From Neoscytalidium dimidiatum (Eukaryota > Ascomycota > Dothideomycetes > Botryosphaeriales > Botryosphaeriaceae), in contig CM074705.1 in the NCBI GenBank assembly GCA_037367355.1, positions 2,576,098 to 2,640,097 of the forward strand: a stretch of DNA of 64,000 nt, in the 5' to 3' direction. The stretch's first letter is position 1. Each line of letters opens with the position of its first letter. Shown piece by piece: positions 34,496-45,690 of the stretch. The notes under the pieces were generated by a model, which searched no databases, had not been told where the DNA came from, and saw only the letters and a program-made list of their open reading frames with translations. The translations under genes were made by a program, and so were the position numbers.

Positions 34496-37189
34496 ATGGG
34501 GGTCCCAAAGTTCAAAGTTCTCATTGCCGGTGGCAGCATAGCTGGCCTGGTCCTCGCTAACATATTAGAAAAACTTGGCATCGATTTCCTCGTCCTTGAA
34601 GCATACCCAGAAATTGCACCCCAAGTGGGGGCAAGTATTGGCTTCTTCCCCAACGGATGCCGCATCTTGGACCAGATCGGATGCTACGATGCAATCCGAG
34701 CAAAGCTCGACCGAGAAATGACCAAAATGTATTTCAAGTCACCCGAGGGTAGAGTCTTGGTAGAGACTCAAGACGCCGCAAAGCACTTCATTGCAAGGTA
34801 TGTCAGGCGTTCGAGAGACAGTTTATAGATGGCTGCATATCGTAACACTCTAACAGCGAATCCTCATAGACATGGGTATGATCCTTGTTTTATCGACCGT
34901 CAGATGGCTATCGAGGTCTTCTACAATCACCTGAAAGACAACTCCAAGATCCTCGTTAATAAACGAGTGGTCGACGTTAAGCCCTTAGCAACTGGCATTC
35001 AGGTCACGACGCAAGATGGCTCTACCTATACCGGTGATATTCTCGTAGGTGCGGACGGTGTACATAGTACAGTCAGGAAAATGATGTGGGAAATAGGAGA
35101 TAAACTCTCACCTGGCTATTTTCCCCAGTCGGACCAAACAGGTATGACTCTTCAGCTACTATCTTTGAGGATTTATAGCTGATCTCAGTAGACGTTGAGT
35201 GCGACTACACTTGCATCTTCGGTATTTCACGCCCACAAAAAGATTTAGAGTTCGAAAAAGGGTCCTCGCACGTTGTGGTCAACTATAACCGTAGTTACCT
35301 CGTTATTGACGGCCCAGGAGGTCGTATCTATTGGTTCCTCTTCATGAAAGACGAGCGAACGCTACGAAACTTGGAAGGAGAAATTCCCCGCAAGTTTACA
35401 AAAGAGGAGGAGCAAGCTCTTGTGCAAAGATACTGGGGTGACCGCATTACGGAGAATGTCACGTTCGGAGATCTCTACAAGAGTAATAAGTCAGCCGTAC
35501 TAACGGCGCTTCCGGAGTTTGTGTGCACAAAGTGGTACTTCGGAAGATTCACGCTCGTCGGTGACTCGGTTCACAAGGTCGGTGAAGTTTTTCAAGAGTT
35601 GCAAGGGAGATCCAAAGGCTAACTTAATACAGTTCAATCCTATCTCCGGCCAGGGAGGTAACAGCGCAATCGAGACCGCAGCATCGCTAGCGTCTGAGAT
35701 ATTCAACATGCTGAAAAAGCAGCCCGAGGGAGTAAGCCCTTCTGATACCGATATCACCGCTACCTTTCAGAAGGTTCAGAATATCCGGCACGACAGATTG
35801 GTGAAGATGGTTGAAGATGGACACAAGCAATCGGCCTTCTCAGCGCTCGAAACACCGTTGTATGAGTTCGTTGCAGGGAGGATCATCCCGATACTGGGTC
35901 CAGATGGTTCACTTTCCATGTTTTCCGATGCTGCTGTCTCAGCAGAACGCTTGCCAATGCTACCTATGCCCAAGCGGCCGCGCTTCGAACCGTACCAAGA
36001 CGAACTTCCCGCGAAGCCGTTGCCGGTTCAGCACATCTCGTCGAAGATCGCCGCTGTAATCTTCACTCTCCTACTATTCATTGCCAAGAAGGCTATGAAG
36101 ATCGATTTCGATCTGCTAGACTGGGATGGGAGTATCCCGAGCTTCGTCGGCGCGCCTCTTCGGGTACGTTACACCGGTATTGGCACCGTCGATGAGGTTC
36201 TTGCCACTCTCTCTGCTTGCTTCGGCGATTCGGTTCATGGAGAAGACCCCTCCCACCCTATTCAACTCGTCTATCTCCTTTCGCTCCTCTTCCCAGTTCT
36301 CATCATCTGGACAGTCGAAGGATACCGTGCCTCCAACCGCCTTAATATTCTATCCCTGTAAGCCCCCTTCGCTCCCCTTCCACATAAGTAACACCGCTCA
36401 TCCTTGCTTCTCTCTCCACTCAGCCCTTTCCTCTTCGGCATAGCCTACCAGCTCCAGGGCATCGGTGTAATTGCACCGCTCTACTTCCTCCTCTCCTCCT
36501 ACCTGAACCCTTCACTCCGTGCCATCAACCGTCCCGTCCCCCTCGCAGCTGCCCGTGCTGTTCTCCCCGCTACGCTTCTCGGTTACGCTATCCCCACCGT
36601 CCTCCTCTTCCTTCCCTACGCGAACGCCGACACGCATCAAGGCGTCATCGCCTTCTGGCAGTTCGCACCCGTCTGGGTCGCGCTCCTGACAAATCTCGGA
36701 AAACGTGTGATGGAAGCTATGTACCCGGGGACGCCATTCGACAAGTACGCGAAGCGTGACGTGGCCGTGCTGTGCGAGACGTACAAAGTAACGTTCTGTA
36801 TCTCGCTGTTGGTGCACGGCGCATGCGTCGCATTTGTGACGCTGACGAGATTGCCAAGCGTGACGTTTCGGAACATGTTCACCGATGTGCCAAACCCGCT
36901 GAAAGCCTGGAGTGCCGCGACATGGGAAGAGGGGTTATTTGTGTTTGTCAAGTATGACTTTGCATTCACCGCGTCGGCGTTGCTGTTGTGGGAGTTGTAT
37001 AGTGTGTGGGAGGTAAGGCGCGCGGGATACACGACGACGAGGGAGGCAGTTGCGGCGGCAGTGGCAGTGGCAGCTGGGCAGGTAGTCGTCGGTCCGGGGG
37101 CAACGTATGCGGGGGTCTGGTGGTGGAGAGAAGCGCAGTGGGCTAGGGAGGCAATCTTGGAGGGGAGAGACCCTAAGAATATTTACTGA
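34496..37189 (+). CDS. FAD epoxidase (PaxM-like) fused to membrane cyclase-like domain
   Basis: Two-part protein of about 815 residues in five exons; introns lie at about 34798-34869, 35140-35190, 35578-35631 and 36360-36423. Residues about 1-430 are a class A flavoprotein monooxygenase: [19 protein letters not shown] at the N-terminus, the DG motif [13 protein letters not shown], and the GD motif [10 protein letters not shown] joined to [20 protein letters not shown]. The GQGGN form is typical of PaxM/Pyr5-type epoxidases that act on prenyl chains. After a membrane-anchor segment, the C-terminal half has about seven hydrophobic helices with [30 protein letters not shown] and [10 protein letters not shown]. 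It resembles the stand-alone membrane protein at 2494-3686. Inferred role: epoxidation then cyclisation of an isoprenoid at the ER membrane, in one polypeptide. Neighbouring prenyl synthase, terpene synthase and P450 support a terpenoid or meroterpenoid pathway. Confidence 0.9.
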
Positions 37190-38359
37190 GAAAGGAGAGG
37201 ATGATGGCACAAGTCGTGATGGGATCTGCGCTTAATGGGTTTAAGGACAAGGTTATTGAGTTCCCTGAAGCCTCCGGAGTTAAGTCTCAAGGCATGCCTT
37301 CATGGATGGCTAAGCCAATGTACTATCAAAAAGTACAATGGGGTCATTGAGTTCGTTTGCGATTAACTCCTTGGATGAAACAGTAGGTTTGGTTCTGTGT
37401 GCTTCGTACAGAGATTTTTGGGAAGACTTATACTATATATTCGAGTAATGTTTACCCTGATATCATTCTCAATACTCTTGACTACAATCTCAAGTAAGAG
37501 AACAGATTACACACTGACTATTAGGACACAGTAGGTAGCGCGAAGATGAAGACGTGAGAACTTCTTGTTTCGTGGCCCACGTAAGGCGCAGAGGAAAATA
37601 ACCTCATGATTGGATAAACCGGTCAACTTACCTGAGTGTTCAAACCTGATTACATTGCCTACCTTAATGACTGGTAGTGATCACTCCTAGCGTACAGCTC
37701 GCATTCTTCATAGTAGATAGAACCTTTGTGGTCAACTTTTGATTCTCTAATTACCTTCCTACATCTCCGCGCCAAACCCCATCAATAGCGCCAGCTGCGC
37801 GGGGACGGACAGCTGCCGCTCCCGTGCGGTCGTGCCTCTCATCGTCTTGCTATAGCACCATCACAGCCCCTCTAACTCTCATAACTACTCTAACAGCCGT
37901 GAGGGCTGCATCAACACCATCGTCCACATACATTTCAAGGATACGCTTCCGCGCACACAGCTGAGGGAGCAGGTCCTAGTAAAGATGTTAGGGTCCACAC
38001 GCGAAAATGACGCGCTCAATAACAGTACTGTGACGAGCTGTATAGAGCTACTGAGGCTGAATGGGATGTGGTATTATCAGGTTCAGCCGGGAGCGGGGAG
38101 TCCTGCATCAGCAGCCGAGGGTTGAAGCCGGTATAATTGAAGGCGCGTCTAATATCTTCAGGAAACAATTGCCGTTGGGCATGTAAAGACAAACATGAAT
38201 GGTTGAATGGTTTAATTGAATCATCGGGAGTTCTGTAGCCATAATATCACATTCAGCTTTTACAAATGCATTAGCTTCAAACTCTCGTATGCGCCCAATG
38301 GTCCGAATACACCAGCATATACTGTCCGACATTTGCCACAAATAATTCACGTACCCAGT
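37190..38359. other. Convergent intergenic region
   Basis: The stretch lies between the fusion gene and the P450 3' end. A GC-richer block at 37760-38110 could be a gene remnant, since on the minus strand it reads CARKRILEMYVDDGVDAA, but I recognise no family and the frame is broken. The rest is AT-rich. Confidence 0.4.
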
Positions 38360-39942
38360 CTAACGGATCGATTTGAGTTTCACCATGAGCTCCCGCTTCT
38401 CCCAGATGATGTACGCTTTCTGATTCAACCAGTACCTGCTCTCTGGGCAAAGCTCAAGATCGAAATGCCAGAGAATATTCGCCATGATAAGTCGCATTTC
38501 ATGATACGCGAGGCTGTGTCTCTGAATCAGTAAACGAAGAACGTAGTGATGCCAGACTGCACTTACTTCTTGCCCAAGCAATTACGAGGCCCAAACGAGA
38601 ATGGCTGGAGCATGTCCTTCCTGTCAGAGTCGTATCGGCTATCTCCCAACCATCTTTCAGGAACGAAAGAGTCAGGATCCTTAAAGTTCAGTGGGGAGTG
38701 GTAAGCCACGTGGTGGAAAATATGCAGGCTCGTCTGGATAGGTTCAGTCTGTTGTCGAAACACTCTCTGTGAATGTTGCGTGACATACCTTTTCTGGTAG
38801 CCAATCACCAAGGACGGTGCTTCCACCTGGAGCAGCCTCGCGCGGCATAGAGATAGGGACTGGCGGGTACAGGCGAAGCGTCTCCTCGAAGCAGGCCTGC
38901 AGATACGGCAGCCGTATCAAGCCGTTGAACGTGAGTCTGTCCTTAGACAGGGCACGTACTTCAGCGATCGCCTTCGCCATCTTCTCCGGGTGGGTCAAGA
39001 ACAAATAGGTGAGCCCGCTCAGCAGGGTTGCTGTGGTCTCTGAGCCGCCGACCATGAAAATTTCGGCGTTGGCGTACTGTTCTCTCAGGGATAAGTTACC
39101 GTCAGCTTTTTTGAGGATGAGATCCCAGATGTCTGGACGGTCGACGCCACTACTCAGTCTCTTGTCAACGCGGTCGCTTGTGTGCCGGCGGTGTAGCCTC
39201 TGCTTCTCAAGCAAAGAGTTTGGAGTAAGGAGTTCGAAAAGCTTAGCAATGGCTGGGTATTCCATAGTAAGAGAGAATATGGTACCGATCTTCATGTGAG
39301 CGAAGATGGATGTCACCCACGGGGAGAGCTCGGAGGACTCCAAGAGACCCAGCGGTTCTCCAAAGACTAAGCCTGCGATGATGTCGAAAGTGGTGCAGTT
39401 ATACAGCTCGACCAGGTTCACCACAGCACCCGGCTGTCTCGCACTCTTGTCGATGACACGGACAAGCTTGTCCACATATTGAGTGATCAGGGGCTCCTGC
39501 TGTCTCAAAGCTTTATCGCTGAACGCGTTCGAGAAAATCTTTCGCAGTCGACCGTGTTCCTCGGTATTCGGAATGGAAAGAATGTTGTGTTGACCATTCT
39601 CCCCCGGAACGAAGAAACCAGTGTCTTTGGTGTTTTCCAATTTTCCATGCGAACGATGACCGTAAATGTCCTTCCAGGCTTGAGGATTGATGTAGCTAAC
39701 TTTATTCGAGCCGATTCGTACAACCTCGCCATACTTGTCGTGCTGACTCTGGCACCAGGAGAGGATATCGCCGGTGATCAAGGAATACCAGTAGATGAAG
39801 TTGTTCGCCGCGACAAGTTTCGATCCAGGGACAACAAGGGGATAAGCTTGAGGTGCAGACCGGTATTGGTAGAATACTTAAGTTTGCTAAGCGGATGGAA
39901 ATAGATGTTATAGATTGAGTTTGCAATTACCGTAAAAATCAC
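38360..39942 (-). CDS. Cytochrome P450 monooxygenase
   Basis: Heme-thiolate monooxygenase, ER-anchored, about 500 residues. The hydrophobic start reads [20 protein letters not shown]; an intron at about 39840-39880 leads to [18 protein letters not shown] and then [20 protein letters not shown]. The I-helix motif is [13 protein letters not shown], the K-helix ExxR is EETLR, and the PERW block reads [12 protein letters not shown]. The heme loop is [11 protein letters not shown] with the Cys ligand. Introns near 38815-38736 and 38574-38520 restore all of these, and the stop is at 38360. The true first exon with the Met lies upstream of 39942 and is not resolved. All catalytic motifs are intact. 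Context points to oxidation of the terpenoid made by the neighbouring genes; the pattern resembles P450 families that act on sesquiterpene or trichothecene-like substrates. Confidence 0.9.
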
Positions 39943-42346
39943 CTGTGAAAAGACGTTATTAAGGGAAACGGCGTTGAACCGTACTGTTCCATACTGTAAA
40001 AATCACTACTCCGACTATAGGAAGCGAGTGCACTGAAACTTGCATGTCAGAAAAAAATATCGTGATTGAAGAATTCCGACAGACCAATAGTGAAGGCGAG
40101 TCCCGGAGTTAGGTCCATTATTAGAGAGGATGCTCTCTTATAGTCCTCCTAACCCCCGACAGATTCCTCCACGCTCATATGTGTAGGCAAGACTCATTAT
40201 CATCATTTTAGGGGCTGTGCTCCTCTTGTGACATGATGCGGTGGCAGCGATGTATCTTGATCGCTCGGAGCCATGACATTCACGCATAGCAAGACGGGAC
40301 ATATGATTGGCCAGGTCATTAATGCACGGCTGTTTTCGCCGCGCCGACAAGTTCGTTGTTGCAGGTTGCACTGATCACTTGCCCTTTTTTTCAAGTCCCC
40401 GCACATGCCCCCACAGCACGCAAATGCAGCGAGAAACCGGAGGGGGCCCGGAAATGGCCGGCATAAGCCGGACGGGCGAGCTCTGGAAAAACTCATTAAG
40501 CAGCAATTTCCCCTGGTGCCATTCTCTAGACTCAGTCTCTTTTTATTCCGGCTGAGGCTCTTATTCACAAAGCCAAACAAAATAGATCGGCCAAGCATTA
40601 CGCCTATCGTTCCACCACCAAACAACCGACGATATCATCAACCCGGAATTCACTGATCACTGCAATACTTCTTTGTGGGTTGTATACATCCTGGGTCAAG
40701 AGCTCAATGCGCAAATGGGAGGATTAGCAACTATTCCTGAAGAAGCTATTACTGTTAAATTGCCTTCCGAAAGATAGTCGTCTCTGCCAACGGCTCTGAC
40801 ACTTCGGGCATGCCTGTCTAAATTGATGTTGGCCATGAGTAGTAGGAAGTCCTATATCCCTATATAGAACACATTGTTTATGTTCAACTGGCGGTAAAAG
40901 CGTAGCGGTTTACAGTGTTTAGCAGGGCCTCGGAGACCCATTGTCAGGAGGACATCGAAGGTTCTTGATCAGCTTTCTTCCATGTCAAAGGGACTGGAGG
41001 ACATTAATTCTAGTTTCAATGATGATTTCAGAGATGAATTGCCACATGCTTCGATATTTAATGCTATCGTATCACTATGTATGTTCAGAGTGCATCCATG
41101 GATCTTTACGGATCTCATATTGATACTGGCATTTATCAGTGCATGGTCCTCGCCACCAGACCTCTGGTGATGTGGCTACTAATTTTCAGTATGTCACCTG
41201 CGACTACGGAGCCTCAGCAGTTGGCGAGAGCAAGACCAATCGTGCATCTGCTCCGACCACTTCTTCTCCAACTACTCTATATTGGTTGTATCATCAATAA
41301 TCCCCACGGTTGACCTCGCATCCTGCGCCCCCCGCTGCCCCTTTACTCTTACCCCTAACCCCCATATCCCTAGCCTAGCCACGTCTTCAAGTCTATGGAA
41401 TGATGCACGCTGCTCATTGCGCTACAAACGGCCTTACCCCCGTCCGATAGAAATATTGTGACCTTGGAAGAAGCACTGTCTCAAATATATGTGACCGCTT
41501 CGTACTAGGTTTTTCGCAAGTCTTCTACGGAGATAGTCTCAAGTCGACCGGTTATTTCGTCGATTTCCGAGCCGAGATCTGGAGAGAATAGCCGAGAATA
41601 CAGCCTTCCTCTCAAAGCATCGTACCTGGACGTTGTAATCCCATGCTTCAACGTGACAGCTCTATATCGAATTTCTGGATTCCCTTCCGGTCGGAGAAAC
41701 CTGTTCTTGCGGGAAGGGTTGTAGAATGCGGGTCCCTGTGTGATCCCAGGACGTAGGCGTAATGTCAATGAGTCTTCTCCCAAAAAACCGTTCATTGTAA
41801 TCGTATGGAGATTATGCACTTCTGATGTTATAATGAAGATGATGCAAGATGGCGTTTGGATCATGGTAAACGTAGTGAGATGTCATCAGAGAGCCTCAGC
41901 GGTGACGAGGCTGTCCGAACCTAAAGAAAGTAAACGGGGCAGGATCGGTGTGGGGCTCTGATGTTTCAGCTTTGCGCGACCATCCACCTGTGCAACATAC
42001 AGGTAGAGATAAGTGGGAAATCCAATTTCTCCTTCAGCCTCGGAATACTGGAGCATCTGTTCAAAATTTGTGCCAAGCAGTGAAGCCATCTCACCGAGCC
42101 TACTGAAAGGTTGATTATCTTTTACCTATCGCGACCCACTTGTGGCGGCCTCTTTAACTTAGTAAAACAAGCTACACAACAGCCGATGGGCGGCATACTA
42201 GTCTAGATGAAGCTTAGGCGCTCCACGTTTCTCCGAAAAGTCAGGCAGGTTGCCCGAGCATGGCCAACATAAGAAACGGGTGCGCCCCACCACCACCACT
42301 TTCACGTCCGCGGAATTCGTGAAGCTTTCTCTCATTGATCATCACC
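39943..42346. other. 2.4-kb stretch without a clear gene
   Basis: It contains the unresolved P450 first exon and promoter. At 40980-41080 the plus strand reads SKGLEDINSSFNDDFRDELP, which recalls the linker before NACHT domains in fungal NLR-like proteins, but nothing follows it. On the minus strand frames at 42089-41886 (FEQMLQYSEAEGEIGFPTYL) and 41864-41505 look like parts of one broken gene of unknown family. Confidence 0.35.
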
Positions 42347-43263
42347 ATGCATATCAAAGGAGCTCTCAAGTTATCCCGTCGTGGCCTCAAGCCCTACGCG
42401 GCCGAGTTCCTCGGCACGACGTTGCTGATAATCATTGGCGAGGGCGTGATTGCGCAGTGTCTGCTCTCCGATTTCAACAATGGCACTTGGATCTCGATCA
42501 ACCTGGCATGGGCTGCCGCCGTTGCCCTGACTTCGTTCCTGTCGGACCCCAGCCCCTCAGTCAACCCTGCCGTTACCCTCGTCATGGCCATCGTACGACC
42601 CTCGCATCAGCACTGGCGCGAGGTCCCCGGCAAGCTGCTCGCACAGTTCTTGGGCGCTTTCGTCGGCGCTGCTCTGGTCTACCTCAATTACCGCTCCGCT
42701 ATCCTCGAGTGGGACCCCGAGTATACGATCCCTGGCGGGTCTATCATCAGCCCCAAGGGCCATCACTCTGCCGGCATTTTCGCAACGTATCCCTCCGCTT
42801 GGCTCAAATCGAATTGGGAAGCCGTGTTCCAGGAGGGGCTAGCTGCTGCCGTGCTGATGTTCTGTGTGTTGAGCATCGCCGACGGGCCCAACACACGCTT
42901 CGGTGCGCCACAGGTTTCCATCTTTATTTTGATGTTGGCGATTGGCGCGGCTCTTGGTTGGCAGACCGGATATGTAAGTTTTCTCGAAATGATCGGGGAA
43001 CCATGCTGACATTTCCTGCGTAGGCCATCAACCCTGCACGTGACTTCGGTCCCAGACTGTTCTCGGCCATCATGTATGGCAGGGAAGTTTTCACCGCTGC
43101 CGAATATTACTGCTTCGTTCCTCTGTTTGCACCCATTTTCGGGTGCTTTGTTGGCGCTACCGTCTACGACGCTGTGCTCTACAACGGGGAGGGCTCCATT
43201 ATTGCCGATGCGGCTGATAAAGCTTCCTCTGACCACCATGGCGCTTTAAGATTATTGGACTAA
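42347..43263 (+). CDS. Aquaglyceroporin (MIP family channel)
   Basis: Plasma-membrane channel for water, glycerol or small solutes. Two exons, with an intron at about 42975-43023, encode about 290 residues with six membrane helices. The two half-helix pore motifs are present: SVNPAVT near residue 74 and [15 protein letters not shown] after the intron. Asp after the second NPA-R is the usual marker of glycerol-conducting GlpF-type members. The loop between helices 4 and 5 has [11 protein letters not shown]. The first in-frame ATG, at 42347, fits the short N-terminus. It lacks the long N- and C-terminal extensions of yeast Fps1. It is not obviously linked to the flanking clusters. Confidence 0.93.
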
Positions 43264-44339
43264 GCTTTCCTCTGTGTCATGGATTCTTATAGACTAAGTA
43301 GTTACCATTCTTTTCATAGTTGCGCCTTTGAAATCTGCGAAAGTCTTATTGTCAGCTGCAAGAATTCGGAAAGCATTTGATTGGTTTCAAAACCGAGAAG
43401 GTGGTTCCACATTCATGCGGAGAAGAGTTGCGATTCACACCGAGAAATAGCTTCTCCGCTACGTGTTTGACAGAGGACCATATAGTTGAATTTCGTAGCA
43501 TAGAGTTAACCAATCCAGAACTACAAATAGATGGTGCCAATTGGACAAGTCTTGCCGAGCTCGCGTGTATGAGAAACTTCCCTTCGGTGTTTACCAAGGT
43601 CGCGACATTAAATACCGCGCTTGAAACAAGGTAAGACACAAACTGGGAAGGGCAGAAGCTGCAGCATGTGCCGACATCGGTGTTCCAACTAATATCAGCT
43701 TTGCCAAGAATTCACTAAAGCGGAGCATAGCAATATATCTCGAATTTTTAGTTGAATCTAGTATCGGGCTTTCAATACAACCGCAAGTTTTATCCAGGTT
43801 AAAGGCATTTACGCGAAGCTGCATCCTTAATAAAGCCTAAGATAATTTTTCAGTGGCTGATGTTCTGTATTAGAGAATCATCTTAACATACATCTTCGAG
43901 CCTTAAGAAATGACTAACACTTGAGAGACTAATCTAAAACAAGCCTCACTATCTTCTCCTTCTACGAAATGGAATGTTTCCTCCAACTCTTCTTATCAGT
44001 ACCGGAATAATAGTAAATACTAATCCGCCTGAATGCAGCGGAATCAAAGTCGACCTTTTCTAGGATCGTGAACCAGCCTTTTTGGGCTCTACCTTCTGTA
44101 CCATCTCGCAAAGGCGCATACCGTACGCGTAGGTCGGCCTCCTACGTCGCTTGGAATAACCCTGAACATCAGTATCCCGTTGAAAGAGCTCGCCACCATC
44201 ATCCATGTAAATGTTAGAGAAGGCGAAATGACCCTGGGCATCTTCCTATTTTACAGTACAGGATCCTTGCAATATCAGAACGCCCCTATGACCGAGAATA
44301 TATGGATCTTGACTGCTGCACCTTCCTGTATCTATTTCC
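43264..44339. other. Intergenic region
   Basis: A plus-strand frame of 85 codons (43377-43634) and its antisense partner have no recognisable family. The part at 44060-44339 probably carries the worn C-terminal end of the decayed HET gene. Otherwise nothing is seen. Confidence 0.4.
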
Positions 44340-45690
44340 AATACTTTCACAAAGTGGATGAGCTTCGTGAACCAATCTGAGGGTATACACTTGACGTGCC
44401 TAAAGGCAATTAGCATATCGAACTTCGCCCAGCTCCAAGAGGGCGCTCGAGTTGGATCATTTTCCGGCCCGGGAGCCCAATTAGTCTTGTGCCAGAGTAA
44501 TCCAAAGACGTTCTCAATCTGGTCCGTTTAGAGATTAACAACATAAATGCTGCTGGGGGGCGTAAGCTTCGAGAAGCGCCGGGTAAGGTCGGCGATTGTA
44601 GGAAGCTGGTCGGATGGAACAGTGAACTGGCGGTTAGAATAGCTTTTTACTAGGCTGAACCAGGCTGAAGAAGCAGACCTAGATAAGGGGAAATTATCAG
44701 GAGTCTGCGAAATGTTGAATACTTCGCGGCATTAATCGAGAGACTGTTAAAGATCCGTTCCAGGCCGGCTTTGGGCGATGAATTCTGAGACCCCAGTGTG
44801 TATCAGGTGTTTACGGAATTTCGTAAAATCTTTAGTAGGTCTTCCGACCAAGCATCATATATTGTATTTCTACTTGAGTCAAACTAAGGGGCCAGGCTGC
44901 CTTCTGCGATCAACGAGAATTGAGATCTGCCGAAACGAACGGTTCTCGGTGCTAGTTCTCTCTCTTGCAGCGTCCAACCACGTTCCATAAGTGGGCTTGC
45001 TATATTCCAGTCGGGCTCACGGTGCAAGCTAACATATGCTTAGTGGTGGCGTCTAAAGAAATCGTAATAAAGCGCAGGTTGCTGAATTTTCTCAAGTGCA
45101 CTGACTAGCCAATGCTGATTCTTCCAGAAGATTCGATAAAACAAATGTTCCCGTTTGTATAAAAATCTAGTTAAGCTATTATCGGCGTCTATAGATGCAA
45201 TCGTGATGAAGGCATTGCTGTAAATGCTTGCCATCATTGCTGTCTCGGTTTTCCAGTCATCCAGATCATCTGCAAGACCGATTAGCAGGACTATAAGGTA
45301 CAATTTCACGAGGAATCGCGGTACCTTGTATGATACAAACTGAATCTATCCAAATATACTACAAACTGAGATTTTATACTCCACTGTTTGAATCTTGGAA
45401 GCTCTTGGGAAGATCATTCCAGCAGATTGATTCTTTCGCTTTACAAGTGTAAGCCTGGTCGTGGTGAAGTGCTTGATGCTTCCCCAAGAATAACTCAAAG
45501 CAGCATATCTTCCCTTAAGACCTTTCCTTTCGGTCAGAAATAAGCGTTACATGCTACACTGATAATCGATCTTGATCATTCTTAAAGGCATCGGCCGTTT
45601 CCCTTTGACTGGATAGGAGTTGCCATGATCGTTTTCGCATTTGTTGATCCAATCCTCCACAAGGGAGATACTGCGTTTCGATGTAGGATC
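44340..45690 (-). pseudogene. HET-domain (heterokaryon incompatibility) gene, decayed
   Basis: Remnant of a HET-domain protein. On the minus strand the family blocks occur in the correct order but in different frames: SLVEDWINKCENDHGNS (about 45680-45630), YAALSYSWGSIKHFTTT (about 45505), YIWIDSVCIIQ preceded by a stop (about 45350), DDLDDWKTETAMMASIYSNA (about 45270), RGWTLQERELAPRTVRFG (about 44985-44930), DQLPTIADLTRRFSKL (about 44610), and, after a TAA, QIENVFGLLWHK and TRAPSWSWAKFD (about 44520-44430). Frameshifts and in-frame stops exclude a functional protein. In intact form such proteins trigger cell death on non-self fusion. Confidence 0.85.
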
